Shown: piece after piece, positions 39,781 to 50,047 of the stretch
Layout of the letters: each line of letters opens with the position of its first letter
Numbering within the stretch: position 1 is the stretch's first letter
From: Simiduia aestuariiviva
Lineage (GTDB): Bacteria > Pseudomonadota > Gammaproteobacteria > Pseudomonadales > Cellvibrionaceae
Direction of reading: 5' to 3'
Length of the DNA: 64,000 bases
Assembly: GCF_014192475.1 (NCBI RefSeq)
Contig: NZ_JACHXZ010000002.1
Location: 540,524 to 604,523 of the forward strand
Notes under the pieces: model-generated
Told to the model about the DNA's origin: nothing
The model's input: the letters and a program-made list of their open reading frames with translations, nothing else
The model's database searches: none
Program-made: the position numbers and the translations under genes

Positions 39781-40395
39781 TTACAGATCAATGCCGCCGA
39801 ATGACATGAAGCCTAACGACATCAAGCCAACGGTGATAAATGTAATGCCCAAACCACGCAAACCAGCCGGCACATCACTGTACTTCATCTTCTCGCGAAT
39901 ACCGGCCAAAGCCGTAATCGCCAGCGCCCAACCAACACCAGAGCCGATTCCAAAAACAACACTCTCTGAGAAGTTGTAATCGCGCTCTACCATGAACAGC
40001 GAAGCACCCATAATGGCGCAGTTAACGGTAATCAACGGCAAGAAAACGCCCAGCGCGTTGTAGAGCGAAGGCACATATTTATCGAGCACCATCTCCATGA
40101 TCTGAACCAGCGCTGCAATCACACCGATATAGGTGATCAAGCCCAAAAAGCTCAGATCCACTTCAGCGAAGTCAGCGCCCAGCCAGACTAAAGCACCGTC
40201 TTTCAGCAAGTAGGTGTACAGTAGGTTGTTCACTGGCACGGTAATGGCCAAAACCACAACAACGGCGATACCTAAACCCAGTGCTGCCTCAACTTTTTTG
40301 GAGATTGCCAAAAAAGTACACATACCTAAGAAGAAGGCTAACGCCATGTTTTGGATGAAGATCGACTTAACGAACAAACTTAATAATGCTTCCAT
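39781..40395 (-). CDS. nqrE: Na+-translocating NADH-quinone reductase subunit E
   Basis: Membrane subunit of 204 residues with six helices. With NqrD it holds an iron centre through cysteines in the first half, such as [11 protein letters not shown] near residue 25 and [10 protein letters not shown] near 120. The protein is very similar in plan to RnfA. It begins 3 bp after nqrD. Confidence 0.95.
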   Translation of the reverse strand: MEALLSLFVKSIFIQNMALAFFLGMCTFLAISKKVEAALGLGIAVVVVLAITVPVNNLLYTYLLKDGALVWLGADFAEVDLSFLGLITYIGVIAALVQIMEMVLDKYVPSLYNALGVFLPLITVNCAIMGASLFMVERDYNFSESVVFGIGSGVGWALAITALAGIREKMKYSDVPAGLRGLGITFITVGLMSLGFMSFGGIDL

Positions 40396-40398
40396 TAC

Positions 40399-41055
40399 TT
40401 AAGCCTCCTGCGCTTTGGTATTGGCGCAAATCTTGAACTCTTCGACTTCTACCTGATCTGGCTTATAGGCGCGAATCGCCCAAATAATCAGACCAATCAA
40501 GAAGAATGCAGAAGGTGCAAGTAGCAGCAAACCGTTAGAAACATACCAGCCACCTTCAGTAACCAAAGGCAGTATCTTGTAACCGAGCAAAGAACCGGAA
40601 CCAAACAGTTCGCGAATAACGCCGAGCACAATGAGCAATGCACTGTATCCAAGGCCATTGCCAATACCATCTAAAAAGCTTGGCATTGGCGGATTCTTCA
40701 TAGCGAACGCTTCCGCACGCCCCATAACAATACAGTTGGTAATGATCAAACCTACGAAAACAGACAGCTGCTTACTGATATCGTAAGCCACCGCTTTCAG
40801 AACTTGATCAACCACAATTACCAGAGAGGCAATAATCGTCATCTGAACGATGATACGAATATTGTTTGGTATATGATTACGTACCAGCGCCACAAACAGG
40901 TTCGAGAACGCTGTCACTAGCGTCAACGCCACGCACATTACCAAGGTCACCTTCAGTGAGGTGGTTACCGCCAAAGCCGAACAAATACCCAAAATTTGCA
41001 AGGCAATTGGGTTGTTCTCAATAACGGGTTTAAACAGAAGCTCTTTTGCCTTCAT
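40399..41055 (-). CDS. nqrD: Na+-translocating NADH-quinone reductase subunit D
   Basis: Membrane subunit of 218 residues with six helices, the inverted partner of NqrE. Conserved cysteines lie in [10 protein letters not shown] near residue 24 and [14 protein letters not shown] near 110. With NqrE it binds iron in the sodium path. Spacing to both neighbours is 3 bp. Confidence 0.95.
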   Translation of the reverse strand: MKAKELLFKPVIENNPIALQILGICSALAVTTSLKVTLVMCVALTLVTAFSNLFVALVRNHIPNNIRIIVQMTIIASLVIVVDQVLKAVAYDISKQLSVFVGLIITNCIVMGRAEAFAMKNPPMPSFLDGIGNGLGYSALLIVLGVIRELFGSGSLLGYKILPLVTEGGWYVSNGLLLLAPSAFFLIGLIIWAIRAYKPDQVEVEEFKICANTKAQEA

Positions 41056-41058
41056 GAT

Positions 41059-41820
41059 TTAAGCCTCCCCATTTTTCAGGTTGTCGAGGAAATTGGCGTA
41101 GCCATTTTCGCCCATCCAGAATTTCACCAAGTTCTCAACACCTACACTGGTCAATGTTGCACCAGACAAGCCATCAACCTTGTGCTTATCGCCTGCGGGG
41201 GCAGAGCCCTTAACCACATCGATAGCGACATCGCCGTTTGCGTAAACTTCTTTACCAACCCAATAAGCTTTCCACTTCGGGTTATCTACCTCACCACCGA
41301 GTCCAGGGGTTTCTCCGTGCTCGTAAAAACCCAGCCCCACTACAGTGTTGAAATCAGATTCCAACGCGATAAAACCGTACAAAGTTGACCAAAGACCGTA
41401 GCCTTTAATGGGTAAAATTACCTTCTCAATCACACCGTCTTTTTTGAGCAGGTATACCTTGGCAATATCTTCACGACGTCCAATTTTTGCGACATCTTCT
41501 TGCGCAGACAGCTCGGTAGAGCGCTTTGGATCTTTTGACGCTTTGCGCTGATCGTAACTTTCGGCTTTTACGGCATCCGTAAATTTACCGGTATTGAGAT
41601 CGACCATACGGGTATTGATTTGCGCGAATAACTCGTCAACTGTTTTACCGTCTTCCATCAGACCGGCAGCCATCAAGATGTTGCGCTTGAAGTCCAATTC
41701 CTTATTTTCAATCTGCATTGGCTTGAGTAACACTGCAGCGGTAGACACCACCACAGAGCACACAATACACAGGGATAAGGCGACGATAATTGTCTTTTTG
41801 ATAGTATCGTTATTAGCCAC
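41059..41820 (-). CDS. nqrC: Na+-translocating NADH-quinone reductase subunit C
   Basis: The 253-residue subunit has an N-terminal helix (about 10-32) and a periplasmic FMN-binding domain. The FMN acceptor threonine is in LSGATLTS near residue 225, the site modified by ApbE. It overlaps the end of nqrB by 8 bp. Confidence 0.96.
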   Translation of the reverse strand: MANNDTIKKTIIVALSLCIVCSVVVSTAAVLLKPMQIENKELDFKRNILMAAGLMEDGKTVDELFAQINTRMVDLNTGKFTDAVKAESYDQRKASKDPKRSTELSAQEDVAKIGRREDIAKVYLLKKDGVIEKVILPIKGYGLWSTLYGFIALESDFNTVVGLGFYEHGETPGLGGEVDNPKWKAYWVGKEVYANGDVAIDVVKGSAPAGDKHKVDGLSGATLTSVGVENLVKFWMGENGYANFLDNLKNGEA

Positions 41821-43018
41821 GTGCCAGCCTCCGCTTAACGTTTGCCTGAACCACGAAATGGTCGATCAAAGGCGCAAAGAGGTTGGCAAATAGAATGGCC
41901 AACATCATACCTTCCGGGAATGCCGGGTTTGCCACGCGAATCACCACCACCATAAAGCCGATCAAGAAACCAAACCAAAGCTTGCCAGTTTCTGTCATTG
42001 CCGCGGACACTGGGTCAGTTGCCATGAACACCATGCCAAACGCAAAACCACCTACCACGAGATGCCAATACCAAGGCATAGCCATCATGGGGTTGGTGTC
42101 AGGATTTCCGGTCAGATTAAACAGGAAGGATGTTGCCATCATGCCTGCCATCACGCCGATAATAATGCGCAAGGACGCTATTTTGCAGGCCACCAACACG
42201 ACACCACCGATCAAAATTGCCAAGGTGGACACCTCGCCGATCGAGCCCTGCATCTTGCCGAAGAAGGCATCGAACCAGGTCATTTGGCTGGTCAGTACCG
42301 ACATGCCGTCGGAATAGGCAACGGACAAGGCCGTGGCGCCAGAGAAGCCGTCAACGGCGGTCCAAACCTGGTCACCAGACATCTCAACGGGATAGGCGAA
42401 GAACAAAAACGCACGACCCGCGAGTGCTGGGTTGAGGAAGTTTTTACCCGTACCACCGAAGACTTCTTTGGCAATGACGACACCAAAGGAGATACCCATC
42501 GCCGCCATCCACAATGGAATGTCTGGAGGGCAGATCAGTGCAAAAAGGATTGAAGTAACAAAGAATCCTTCGTTGACCTCGTGGCCCCGCTTCATGGCAA
42601 ACAGCACTTCCCAGAAGCCGCCCACGATAAACACAGTCATGTAGATGGGCAGAAAATAAGCCGCACCGTGGATCAAGTTGTCCCAAATACTGTCAGCAGA
42701 GTAGCCGGCAAACAACTCAATCAAGCCACCGCGCCAACCTTCAACTGCCGCGATACCCATGTCGGCCATGGCGGTATTTGCCTGCCAACCGAGGTTGTAC
42801 ATACCGTAGAACATCGCAGGAAAAGTACAGGCCCACACAGTAATCATAATGCGCTTGAGGTCGATACCGTCGCGCACGTGCGCCGTGGTCTTAGTCACAT
42901 CGGCTGGACGGAACAAGCCGGTATCGATGGCTTCGTAAAGGGCATACCAATTTTCGTATTTTCCACCCTTGTGGAAGTGGGGCTCGAGGCTATCGAACCA
43001 ATTGCGTAATGCTTTCAT
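41813..43018 (-). CDS. nqrB: Na+-translocating NADH-quinone reductase subunit B
   Basis: Large membrane subunit of 401 residues with about ten helices. It carries covalent FMN on a threonine in FSGATALS near residue 225, plus riboflavin, and forms much of the sodium channel. [20 protein letters not shown] is typical. It lies 3 bp after nqrA. Confidence 0.97.
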   Translation of the reverse strand: MKALRNWFDSLEPHFHKGGKYENWYALYEAIDTGLFRPADVTKTTAHVRDGIDLKRIMITVWACTFPAMFYGMYNLGWQANTAMADMGIAAVEGWRGGLIELFAGYSADSIWDNLIHGAAYFLPIYMTVFIVGGFWEVLFAMKRGHEVNEGFFVTSILFALICPPDIPLWMAAMGISFGVVIAKEVFGGTGKNFLNPALAGRAFLFFAYPVEMSGDQVWTAVDGFSGATALSVAYSDGMSVLTSQMTWFDAFFGKMQGSIGEVSTLAILIGGVVLVACKIASLRIIIGVMAGMMATSFLFNLTGNPDTNPMMAMPWYWHLVVGGFAFGMVFMATDPVSAAMTETGKLWFGFLIGFMVVVIRVANPAFPEGMMLAILFANLFAPLIDHFVVQANVKRRLARG

Positions 43019-43021
43019 GCC

Positions 43022-44368
43022 TTAGCCCTCCTTCTCAATACGGGTAAGGTTATCGCGGAGAATTGGGCCGTATTCGTATTTGCCGGGGCAAACATAGGTA
43101 CACAACGCCAAATCTTCCTCGTCCAATTCCAGTGCGCCCAGCTTTTGTGCCATGTCGGTGTCACCAACAATCAATGCACGCAGCAGGTGTGTGGGCAATA
43201 TATCCAACGGCATAATGCGCTCGTAGGTGCCGATCGGCACCATTGCGCGCTCACTACCCGCGGTAGTCGTGGTGAAATCATATTTCTTACCACCACCAAT
43301 CAGCTTAGAGATATAGATGCCCGTCGTAGAGAACAAGTTGAAGCCGGCTCTCATGTAGTGCAGGAACGGGCGGTCTCGCCCCTCTGCCAATACAGTGACT
43401 TGATTGTGGTAACGGCCTAAATAGGCGTAGGCACCATGCGCTTTGCGACCGCCGAAAACCGAACCTGAAACGACGCGGTTTTCACCGTCCTTCAGCTCTC
43501 CAGCAGTCAGCTCGTCAAGACTCGCGCCCAGTCGAGTACGCAACAAGCGCGGGTTAGCGACCTGTGGTCCAGCCAAGGCTACAACGCGCTCGGTAGCCAG
43601 CTGACCCGTGGCAAACAGTTTTGCCACGGCGATGACATCTTGATAGCCGATAGTCCAAACGACCTTGCTCGCGCTAACGGGCTCAATGAAGTGGATATGT
43701 GTACCGGCGTTGCCCGCAGGGTGAACCCCACCAAACTCGTGCACAGCGACTCGGTCAGCGGTTTGCACGTCCAATGCACTACCTGCTGCCTTACACACAT
43801 GCACCTGTCCCTCGGTCAACCGGGTCAGCAACTGCAGGCCCTGATTAAACGATTCCACCTGTTCGCCAATGACCAACGCGGGGTCTAACGCCAGCGGATT
43901 GGTGTCCATTGCGGTCACAAAAATTGCATGTGGCGTGGCATCAATTGCAGGTACTTTGCTGTAAGGACGGGTGCGCAGTGCAGTCCACAACCCAGAATTC
44001 ACGAGGTTGTCCACTACTTGCTGACGCGCCAGCGTGGCAAATTCGGCCGGAGCGAAACTGGCAAACTGCTCTGCCTCGTCGCCCTCGACATCAATGACAA
44101 CGGACTGCAGCATACGCTTTTCACCACGGTTAATGGCGGCAATCGTACCGGCGGCGGGCGCTGTGTAGCGGACACCTTCAGTCTTTTTGTCAGTAAACAG
44201 CAGCTGCCCTAGCTTGACCTTATCGCCTTCCTTTACAGCCATGGTTGGTTTCATGCCGTGGTAATCCACGCCAATAACTGCAACCGACCTGGCTTTAGGG
44301 GCGTCATGAATGGTCTGCTCGGGAGCACCGGATATAGGTAAATCCAATCCCCGACGGATCTTAATCAT
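43022..44368 (-). CDS. nqrA: Na+-translocating NADH-quinone reductase subunit A
   Basis: Peripheral cytoplasmic subunit of 448 residues and first gene of nqrABCDEF. It begins [59 protein letters not shown]-type motifs, split over the last 70 residues, are diagnostic. The ribosome site AGGA is close to the ATG. The first of three 22-bp tandem repeats begins 10 bp upstream of the start, which suggests control at this leader. Confidence 0.97.
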   Translation of the reverse strand: MIKIRRGLDLPISGAPEQTIHDAPKARSVAVIGVDYHGMKPTMAVKEGDKVKLGQLLFTDKKTEGVRYTAPAAGTIAAINRGEKRMLQSVVIDVEGDEAEQFASFAPAEFATLARQQVVDNLVNSGLWTALRTRPYSKVPAIDATPHAIFVTAMDTNPLALDPALVIGEQVESFNQGLQLLTRLTEGQVHVCKAAGSALDVQTADRVAVHEFGGVHPAGNAGTHIHFIEPVSASKVVWTIGYQDVIAVAKLFATGQLATERVVALAGPQVANPRLLRTRLGASLDELTAGELKDGENRVVSGSVFGGRKAHGAYAYLGRYHNQVTVLAEGRDRPFLHYMRAGFNLFSTTGIYISKLIGGGKKYDFTTTTAGSERAMVPIGTYERIMPLDILPTHLLRALIVGDTDMAQKLGALELDEEDLALCTYVCPGKYEYGPILRDNLTRIEKEG

Positions 44369-44378
44369 ACGTCCTGCC

Positions 44379-44444
44379 TAGTTACTTGGTAGTTTAAAGA
44401 TAGTTACTTGGTAGTTTTAAAATAGTTACTTGGTAGTTTTAAAA
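44379..44444. repeat. Three 22-bp tandem repeats just upstream of nqrA
   Basis: The units are at 44379-44400, 44401-44422 and 44423-44444 with core TAGTTACTTGGTAGTTTT on the plus strand. Units 2 and 3 are identical, and unit 1 differs only near its end. Each unit contains TAGTT twice, 11 bp apart, so TAGTT recurs six times at 11-bp steps, about one DNA turn. The array is 11-76 bp upstream of the nqrA start. Operator or leader function is inference. Confidence 0.93.
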
Positions 44445-44445
44445 A

Positions 44446-44459
44446 TTTACATTTGTAAA
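44446..44459. promoter_or_regulatory. Inverted repeat next to the nqrA repeats
   Basis: TTTACATTTGTAAA is a TTTACA/TGTAAA palindrome with a 2-bp centre, directly after the third 22-bp repeat. It may be an operator or overlap the -35 region of the nqr promoter. Confidence 0.5.
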
Positions 44460-44783
44460 CACAAAATCTACTTGAGCGCCGGGAATCCGACCCCCCAAAA
44501 ATGCTTATGCGATAATCGCTGTACTGCCAGAACGGGTTGACGCAGCGGGCTTGCAACCCGCTAAATTCAAGCACCAAAAACTTGTTCTAGTTTAGTCGAA
44601 AGCACTAGAAACGCATTCGGCTCTGGGCAAACGGCGGCAATTATAAAGAGGCACCCGCCCACATGCCAGCGATCTGGCGCTTTTCTACATCTATTTGGGG
44701 GTAAAAAACCCTGATATCTCAGACTGTTACGACCAAAGCCTCGAGAATAGTTCATTTTTTAGCCAAACGCCGATCATGCCCAT

Positions 44784-44809
44784 AAAAAAACCCGCCGAAG
44801 CGGGTTTTT
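44784..44809 (-). terminator. Rho-independent terminator of the GAPDH gene
   Basis: AACCCGC, loop CGAA, GCGGGTT with A and T runs on either side. It lies 17 bp after the stop on the minus strand and has the same stem-loop as the adk terminator. Confidence 0.88.
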
Positions 44810-44826
44810 CATAGGCAGCGAAAGGC

Positions 44827-46281
44827 CTAGCCAATCTTTGGATAAAAGTCGTACTTAACCCCTGCCATATCTTCCAAACAACGCACCACCTGACAGCTGT
44901 AGCCAAATTCGTTGTCGTACCAGCAGTAAATAACCACATTGTTGCCATCGGCAATGGTGGCAACGCTGTCGTAAACACAGGCGTGACGGGAGCCCACAAA
45001 ATCACATGACACCACTTCAGAGGAATTGGTGTAATCGATCTGCTGCTGCAGTGGCGAGTGGAGCGCTACGTCGCGCATGTACTGATTAAGATCGTCCTTA
45101 GTGACGTCCTGATCCAACACCAAGTTCAGGATGGCCATGGACACATTAGGCGTTGGGACACGAATAGCGTTACCCGTCAGCTTGCCTGCCAGCTCGGGCA
45201 GCGCCTTGGCCACTGCTTTAGCGGCACCCGTCTCTGTCAACACCATATTTAGCGGGGCACTGCGGCCACGACGCTCGCCCTTGTGGAAATTATCAATGAG
45301 GTTTTGGTCATTGGTGTAGGAATGGACAGTTTCGACATGCCCGTGCTGCACACCGTACTTATCCATCACTGCCTTCAAGACCGGTACGATGGCATTGGTG
45401 GTGCAGGAGGCAGCAGATATAATCGTATCTTCCGGCTTTATGACTTCATTGTTGATGCCATACACAACATTCTTGATATCGCCCTTGCCAGGCGCAGTCA
45501 GCATGACCTTGGCCACACCTTTGGCCTTCAAGTGCTGACTGAGGCCGGCCTCATCCCGCCATACACCGGTATTGTCCACCAGCAGAGCATTATTGATACC
45601 GTAGGCCGTGTAATCCACTTCGGCGGGATTGTTGGCGTAAATGACCTTGACCACGTTGCCATTGCACACCAGGCTCTGGGTCTCTTCATCCACGCGAATT
45701 GTGCCCTTGAACTGGCCGTGTACTGAATCGCGACGCAGCAGGCAGGCACGCTTTTCCAAATCGTTATCCAGGCCACTTTTACGCACGACAATGGCACGCA
45801 AACGCAGCACATCGCCACTCCCCGCTTTTTCAATAAGCAGGCGAGCCACCAAACGGCCGATACGACCAAAACCGTATAAGACGACGTCCTGAGACTGGGG
45901 CAAAGGCTTAAATTCAGAGCCAATGGCGTCGCGCAGCTCTTCTTTGACGAAGTCCTGTACCGATAGGCCTCGCGAGTCCTTCATGTACTTGACGGTGATC
46001 TGGCCAATATCGATATGGGCACGCCCCAAATCCAATTCGCAAACCGCCTTCAATACGGGAAAGGTTTCAAATTCAGACAGCTCATTAGATTCCACCTGAC
46101 GCACAAAGCGGTGGATTTTCATAATGTCGATGACCGAGCTGTTTACCAGCGAGCGGCCATAGATATAAATACCTACGTTTTGCTCGCGATTAAGCTTGCC
46201 AACCATGGGGATCATGGCTTCGGCGAGGGCTTCACGCTCTTTCCAGTCTTTGAAAAAGTCGACGGGCTTTGGACGATTCAC
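44827..46281 (-). CDS. Glyceraldehyde-3-phosphate dehydrogenase, long form
   Basis: The 484-residue protein has about 130 extra residues at the N-terminus compared with ordinary GAPDH. It then has the NAD fold YGFGRIGRLVARLL and the catalytic cysteine in SAASCTTNAI near residue 290. TGNAIRVPTPNVSMAIL and WYDNEFGYSCQVVR follow. Long GAPDHs of this kind stand before nqrA in Pseudomonas too, as I recall, and may work in gluconeogenesis. The extension is of unknown function. The gene is divergent from mfd, with 280 bp between. Confidence 0.93.
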   Translation of the reverse strand: MNRPKPVDFFKDWKEREALAEAMIPMVGKLNREQNVGIYIYGRSLVNSSVIDIMKIHRFVRQVESNELSEFETFPVLKAVCELDLGRAHIDIGQITVKYMKDSRGLSVQDFVKEELRDAIGSEFKPLPQSQDVVLYGFGRIGRLVARLLIEKAGSGDVLRLRAIVVRKSGLDNDLEKRACLLRRDSVHGQFKGTIRVDEETQSLVCNGNVVKVIYANNPAEVDYTAYGINNALLVDNTGVWRDEAGLSQHLKAKGVAKVMLTAPGKGDIKNVVYGINNEVIKPEDTIISAASCTTNAIVPVLKAVMDKYGVQHGHVETVHSYTNDQNLIDNFHKGERRGRSAPLNMVLTETGAAKAVAKALPELAGKLTGNAIRVPTPNVSMAILNLVLDQDVTKDDLNQYMRDVALHSPLQQQIDYTNSSEVVSCDFVGSRHACVYDSVATIADGNNVVIYCWYDNEFGYSCQVVRCLEDMAGVKYDFYPKIG

Positions 46282-46377
46282 GGGGATGCACCTTTAATAA
46301 AGTCTAAGTAAAGTTTCAGTAAGACAGTCGCCCTACCGCTACGCCGGCTCTACTGGCAGGCTTGTTGAAATCACTTA

Positions 46378-46391
46378 TCTCTATGTAGAGA
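46378..46391. promoter_or_regulatory. Inverted repeat in the GAPDH-mfd divergent region
   Basis: TCTCTATGTAGAGA is a 6-bp inverted repeat with a 2-bp centre about 100 bp upstream of the GAPDH start. Candidate operator; the binding protein is unknown. Confidence 0.35.
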
Positions 46392-46561
46392 GGCCGGCTA
46401 TTATCCTTTCTCGCTCCGGACCACGCAAGACAAGCACGAACAAAATACCCCCCATAGTCACTATTTACGCTACGGGGCTGGCGGAGCAGTCCCAAGCCGG
46501 TACAATGTCCCCCCTTTTTTGCTACTGACTGGCCCCGGCCAACGTCGTATTTCGGGTATTC

Positions 46562-49500
46562 ATGGATATCTCAAGCGCACTTAAAGCCCTCTCCCCAGAC
46601 CTTTCAGACTCAACCAAATTTAATCAACGCTGGGGGCAGCTGCCCGGCGCCGCCGCGGCCTTAGCCATTGCCCAGGGCGCAGCCAAGCATCGGGGCTTAA
46701 CACTGGTGGTCACACCCAACTCCGCCTCGGCACAGCAGCTCAAAGACGAACTCGTGTTCTTCGCAGCTCCCGGCACCCAAATTTTGACGCTTCCCGACTG
46801 GGAAACCCTGCCCTACGACACCTTTAGCCCACACCAAGACATCATTTCAGACCGCATGCGGGCGCTGTATCAACTGCCCACAACCTCCGAAGGCATCTTA
46901 GTCGCCCCGATTACCACCCTGCTCTATCGACTAGCGCCCGTGTCCTTCGTAACCGGCAATGCATTGGTATTGAAAAAAGGCCAAACCTTCGACCTCAATG
47001 AGCAGGCTCGCTTACTAGAGGCAACTGGCTACCGACGGGTAGATACCGTATTTGAACATGGCGAATTTGCGATTCGCGGCTCACTCATGGACATCTACCC
47101 CTCGGGCAGTGATTGGCCGCTACGAATAGACCTCTTCGACGACGAAATCGAGAGCCTGCGTACGTTTGACCCCGAAACCCAGCGCACTGAAACCCAGATC
47201 GACGCCATCGAACTGCTACCCGCTCGAGAGTTTCCACTCACCAAAACCGCCATTAGCGACTTTCGATTGCGCTGGCACGAACGCTTTGAGGTGGACCACA
47301 AAGCCTGCCCACTCTACCGAGACATTTGCGACGGTCTAGCACCCTCCGGCATTGAGTACTATCTACCGCTTTTTTTTGATCAATGCGCAACTCTGTTTGA
47401 TTACCTGCCGCGCAACACCAGGCTCATAACGTTCGACGAGCTCGCCCCGCTGGCAGAGCGATTTTGGACGGAAGTAAATAGCCGCTATGAAAATCGCCGC
47501 GTGGATCCCGAGCGCCCGCTGCTCGAGCCAAAAGAAATCTTTTTACCCGTCGCTGAAGCCTTTGCGCTAATGGGTGGCTTACCGCGCACGGAGCTGGCAG
47601 GCCAAACGCCCGTCCTACCCGCACTGCTCCCGCCCAAAGTGCCGGTAAATGCAAAGTCTGAAACGCCTCTCGCTGCACTTGAACAATTTTTAGCAAACAA
47701 GCCGGACAAATTACTTTTCGCGGTTGAATCCGCGGGCCGTCGCGAGGTACTGCTGGAATTATTGCGGAGCATTCAGCTCAGCCCCACCCATTTTGACAGC
47801 TGGCAGGAATTTATAGCCGCACAACAAGCCATTGGCATCTGCATTGCGCCGCTGGACCAAGGGCTGCAACTTTCAGCGCCAAACCTCGCAATCATCACTG
47901 AAAGCGCGCTGTTTGGTGAACGCGTTCAGCAACGCAGGCGCCGCAAGTCCGGCACAGACAATGACCTTGCGATTAAAAATCTCACTGAACTGCACATTGG
48001 CGCCCCGGTGGTTCACATTGATCACGGCGTAGGCCGCTACCAAGGTTTGACCACCATTGAGCTCGACGGCCAAAGTCAGGAATTTTTGGAGTTGCACTAC
48101 GCCAACCAGGCCAAACTCTTTGTGCCAGTGGCTAGCCTTCACTTGATCAGTCGATATACCGGCTCCGAGGAAACCCTGGCGCCCCTGCACAAATTAGGCA
48201 GTGACACTTGGGATAAAGCCAAGCGCAAAGCGGCGGAAAAAGTCCGCGATACCGCCGCCGAACTGCTCGACATCTATGCACGGCGCGCCGCTCGCAAAGG
48301 CTTTGCGTTTAAGGATCCCGGTCAGGCCTATGCCGCTTTTAGTGCAAGCTTTCCGTTTGAAGAAACCGCCGATCAAGAACAAGCCATTGCCGCCGTTCGC
48401 GCCGACATGCTCGCATCCACACCAATGGATCGACTGGTTTGCGGCGACGTTGGGTTCGGTAAAACCGAAGTGGCTATGCGCGCGGCGTTTATCGCTGTTC
48501 AAAGTGGCAAGCAGGTAGCAATGCTGGTGCCCACCACCCTGTTAGCTCAACAACATTACGAAAGTTTTAAAGACCGCTTCGCCGACTGGCCGGTAAATAT
48601 CGAAGTGGTCTCGCGCTTTAAAAGTGGCAAAGAAATCGATGCCATTGCCAACAAGTTAAAAGACGGCAAAGTGGATATCATCGTCGGCACGCACAAGCTA
48701 TTGCAGCCCGACTTTAACTATCGAGAACTGGGCCTGCTCATCATTGACGAGGAGCACCGGTTTGGCGTGCGGCAAAAAGAATCCCTTAAATCGATCCGGT
48801 CAGAAGTCGACATTCTCACGCTCACCGCCACGCCCATTCCGCGCACATTAAACATGAGCATGGCCGGCATTCGTGACTTATCGATTATTGCCACTCCGCC
48901 CTCCAAGCGCTTATCCATTAAAACTTTTGTGCGCGTGCGCGATGATGCCCTCGTAAAAGAAGCGGTTTTGCGCGAACTCCTACGCGGCGGACAGGTGTAC
49001 CTAGTGCACAACGAAGTCAAAACTATTGAAAAAGCCGCCCGCGAACTACAAGCATTGGTACCGGAAGCACGCATTGGGATCGGTCACGGCCAAATGCGTG
49101 AACGCGACCTCGAAAAGGTGATGAGTGATTTTTACCACAAACGTTTTAACGTCCTCATCGCCACCACGATTATCGAGACGGGCATTGATGTACCCAGTGC
49201 CAACACCATCATCATTGAGCGCGCCGATAAATTTGGGCTAGCGCAACTGCACCAATTGCGTGGCCGCGTAGGCCGCTCGCACCACCAAGCCTACGCTTAC
49301 CTAATGACACCCAACCCCAAAACCCTGACCGGCGATGCCACCAAACGTTTAGACGCAATCGCCGCGGCCGACACGCTCGGCGCAGGCTTTACGCTGGCCA
49401 CTCACGACATGGAAATACGAGGCGCGGGCGAATTACTGGGCGATGAACAAAGCGGGCAAATTGAAGCCGTTGGCTTTTCCATGTACATGGATATGCTCAA

Positions 49501-50002
49501 CCGGGCCGTCAAGGCAATTCAAGCGGGCAAGGAGCCCAATCTCGATGCCCCACTCGGCTCCGCCGTGGAAATCAATCTGCGGATTCCTGCACTGATTCCC
49601 GATGACTACCTGCCCGACGTCCACAGCCGCCTTATCATGTACAAACGCATCGCCAACGCGGCCGACGCTGGGGCACTAAAAGAGCTCCAGGTGGAGATGA
49701 TCGACCGCTTTGGCCTGCTACCAGACCCGGTAAAAAACCTATTTCGCATCACTCAACTCAAACTAACCGCGGAATTACTGGGTATTGAGAAGCTGGATGC
49801 GGGCGCCAGCGCAGGAAAAATCGAATTTAATAAAGAACCACAGGTTGACCCCATGGCTATAATCAAAATGGTGCAGACTCAGCCACAGAAATACCAACTT
49901 GCAGGCGCCAATTGCCTCAAATTCATGCATGATATGGAGCACGCAGAAGCGCGGCTATCCACCGTAGAGACTCTGGTAGATAGCCTAGCTCAAGCCCATT
50001 AA
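46562..50002 (+). CDS. mfd: Transcription-repair coupling factor Mfd
   Basis: ATP-driven translocase that removes stalled RNA polymerase and recruits UvrA. The protein has 1146 residues. The UvrB-homology region (about 20-330) is followed by the RNA polymerase interaction domain (about 475-540; IDHGVGRYQGLTTIE). The motor domains then have Walker A GDVGFGKTEVAMRA near 640 and the DEEH box IIDEEHRFGV near 740. RGRVGRS and the C-terminal TRCF domain complete it. It is intact and full length. Confidence 0.97.
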   Translation: MDISSALKALSPDLSDSTKFNQRWGQLPGAAAALAIAQGAAKHRGLTLVVTPNSASAQQLKDELVFFAAPGTQILTLPDWETLPYDTFSPHQDIISDRMRALYQLPTTSEGILVAPITTLLYRLAPVSFVTGNALVLKKGQTFDLNEQARLLEATGYRRVDTVFEHGEFAIRGSLMDIYPSGSDWPLRIDLFDDEIESLRTFDPETQRTETQIDAIELLPAREFPLTKTAISDFRLRWHERFEVDHKACPLYRDICDGLAPSGIEYYLPLFFDQCATLFDYLPRNTRLITFDELAPLAERFWTEVNSRYENRRVDPERPLLEPKEIFLPVAEAFALMGGLPRTELAGQTPVLPALLPPKVPVNAKSETPLAALEQFLANKPDKLLFAVESAGRREVLLELLRSIQLSPTHFDSWQEFIAAQQAIGICIAPLDQGLQLSAPNLAIITESALFGERVQQRRRRKSGTDNDLAIKNLTELHIGAPVVHIDHGVGRYQGLTTIELDGQSQEFLELHYANQAKLFVPVASLHLISRYTGSEETLAPLHKLGSDTWDKAKRKAAEKVRDTAAELLDIYARRAARKGFAFKDPGQAYAAFSASFPFEETADQEQAIAAVRADMLASTPMDRLVCGDVGFGKTEVAMRAAFIAVQSGKQVAMLVPTTLLAQQHYESFKDRFADWPVNIEVVSRFKSGKEIDAIANKLKDGKVDIIVGTHKLLQPDFNYRELGLLIIDEEHRFGVRQKESLKSIRSEVDILTLTATPIPRTLNMSMAGIRDLSIIATPPSKRLSIKTFVRVRDDALVKEAVLRELLRGGQVYLVHNEVKTIEKAARELQALVPEARIGIGHGQMRERDLEKVMSDFYHKRFNVLIATTIIETGIDVPSANTIIIERADKFGLAQLHQLRGRVGRSHHQAYAYLMTPNPKTLTGDATKRLDAIAAADTLGAGFTLATHDMEIRGAGELLGDEQSGQIEAVGFSMYMDMLNRAVKAIQAGKEPNLDAPLGSAVEINLRIPALIPDDYLPDVHSRLIMYKRIANAADAGALKELQVEMIDRFGLLPDPVKNLFRITQLKLTAELLGIEKLDAGASAGKIEFNKEPQVDPMAIIKMVQTQPQKYQLAGANCLKFMHDMEHAEARLSTVETLVDSLAQAH

Positions 50003-50047
50003 ATGCGATTTTTGCTTTATTTGCTCTATAGGAACACATACACCGCC

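Larger units (their letters stand above)
44369..44826. other. Gene-free region between nqrA and the GAPDH gene (458 bp)
   Basis: It holds the 22-bp repeats, the adjoining inverted repeat and the GAPDH terminator. It also has two mutually exclusive hairpins: CGGGTTG (44533-44539) can pair with CAACCCG (44554-44560), and AGCGGG (44544-44549) with CCCGCT (44557-44562). The rest is unremarkable. No gene is supported. The nqr promoter must lie here. Confidence 0.55.

Noticed and set aside
44379-44444. CRISPR or mobile element remnant at the nqrA repeats
   Set aside because: Three abutting 22-bp units without spacers, terminal repeats or transposase.
44533-44562. Attenuator-like switch from two exclusive hairpins
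   Set aside because: The pairings are real, but there is no T run or leader peptide, and the spot is over 160 bp from nqrA. Chance is more likely.
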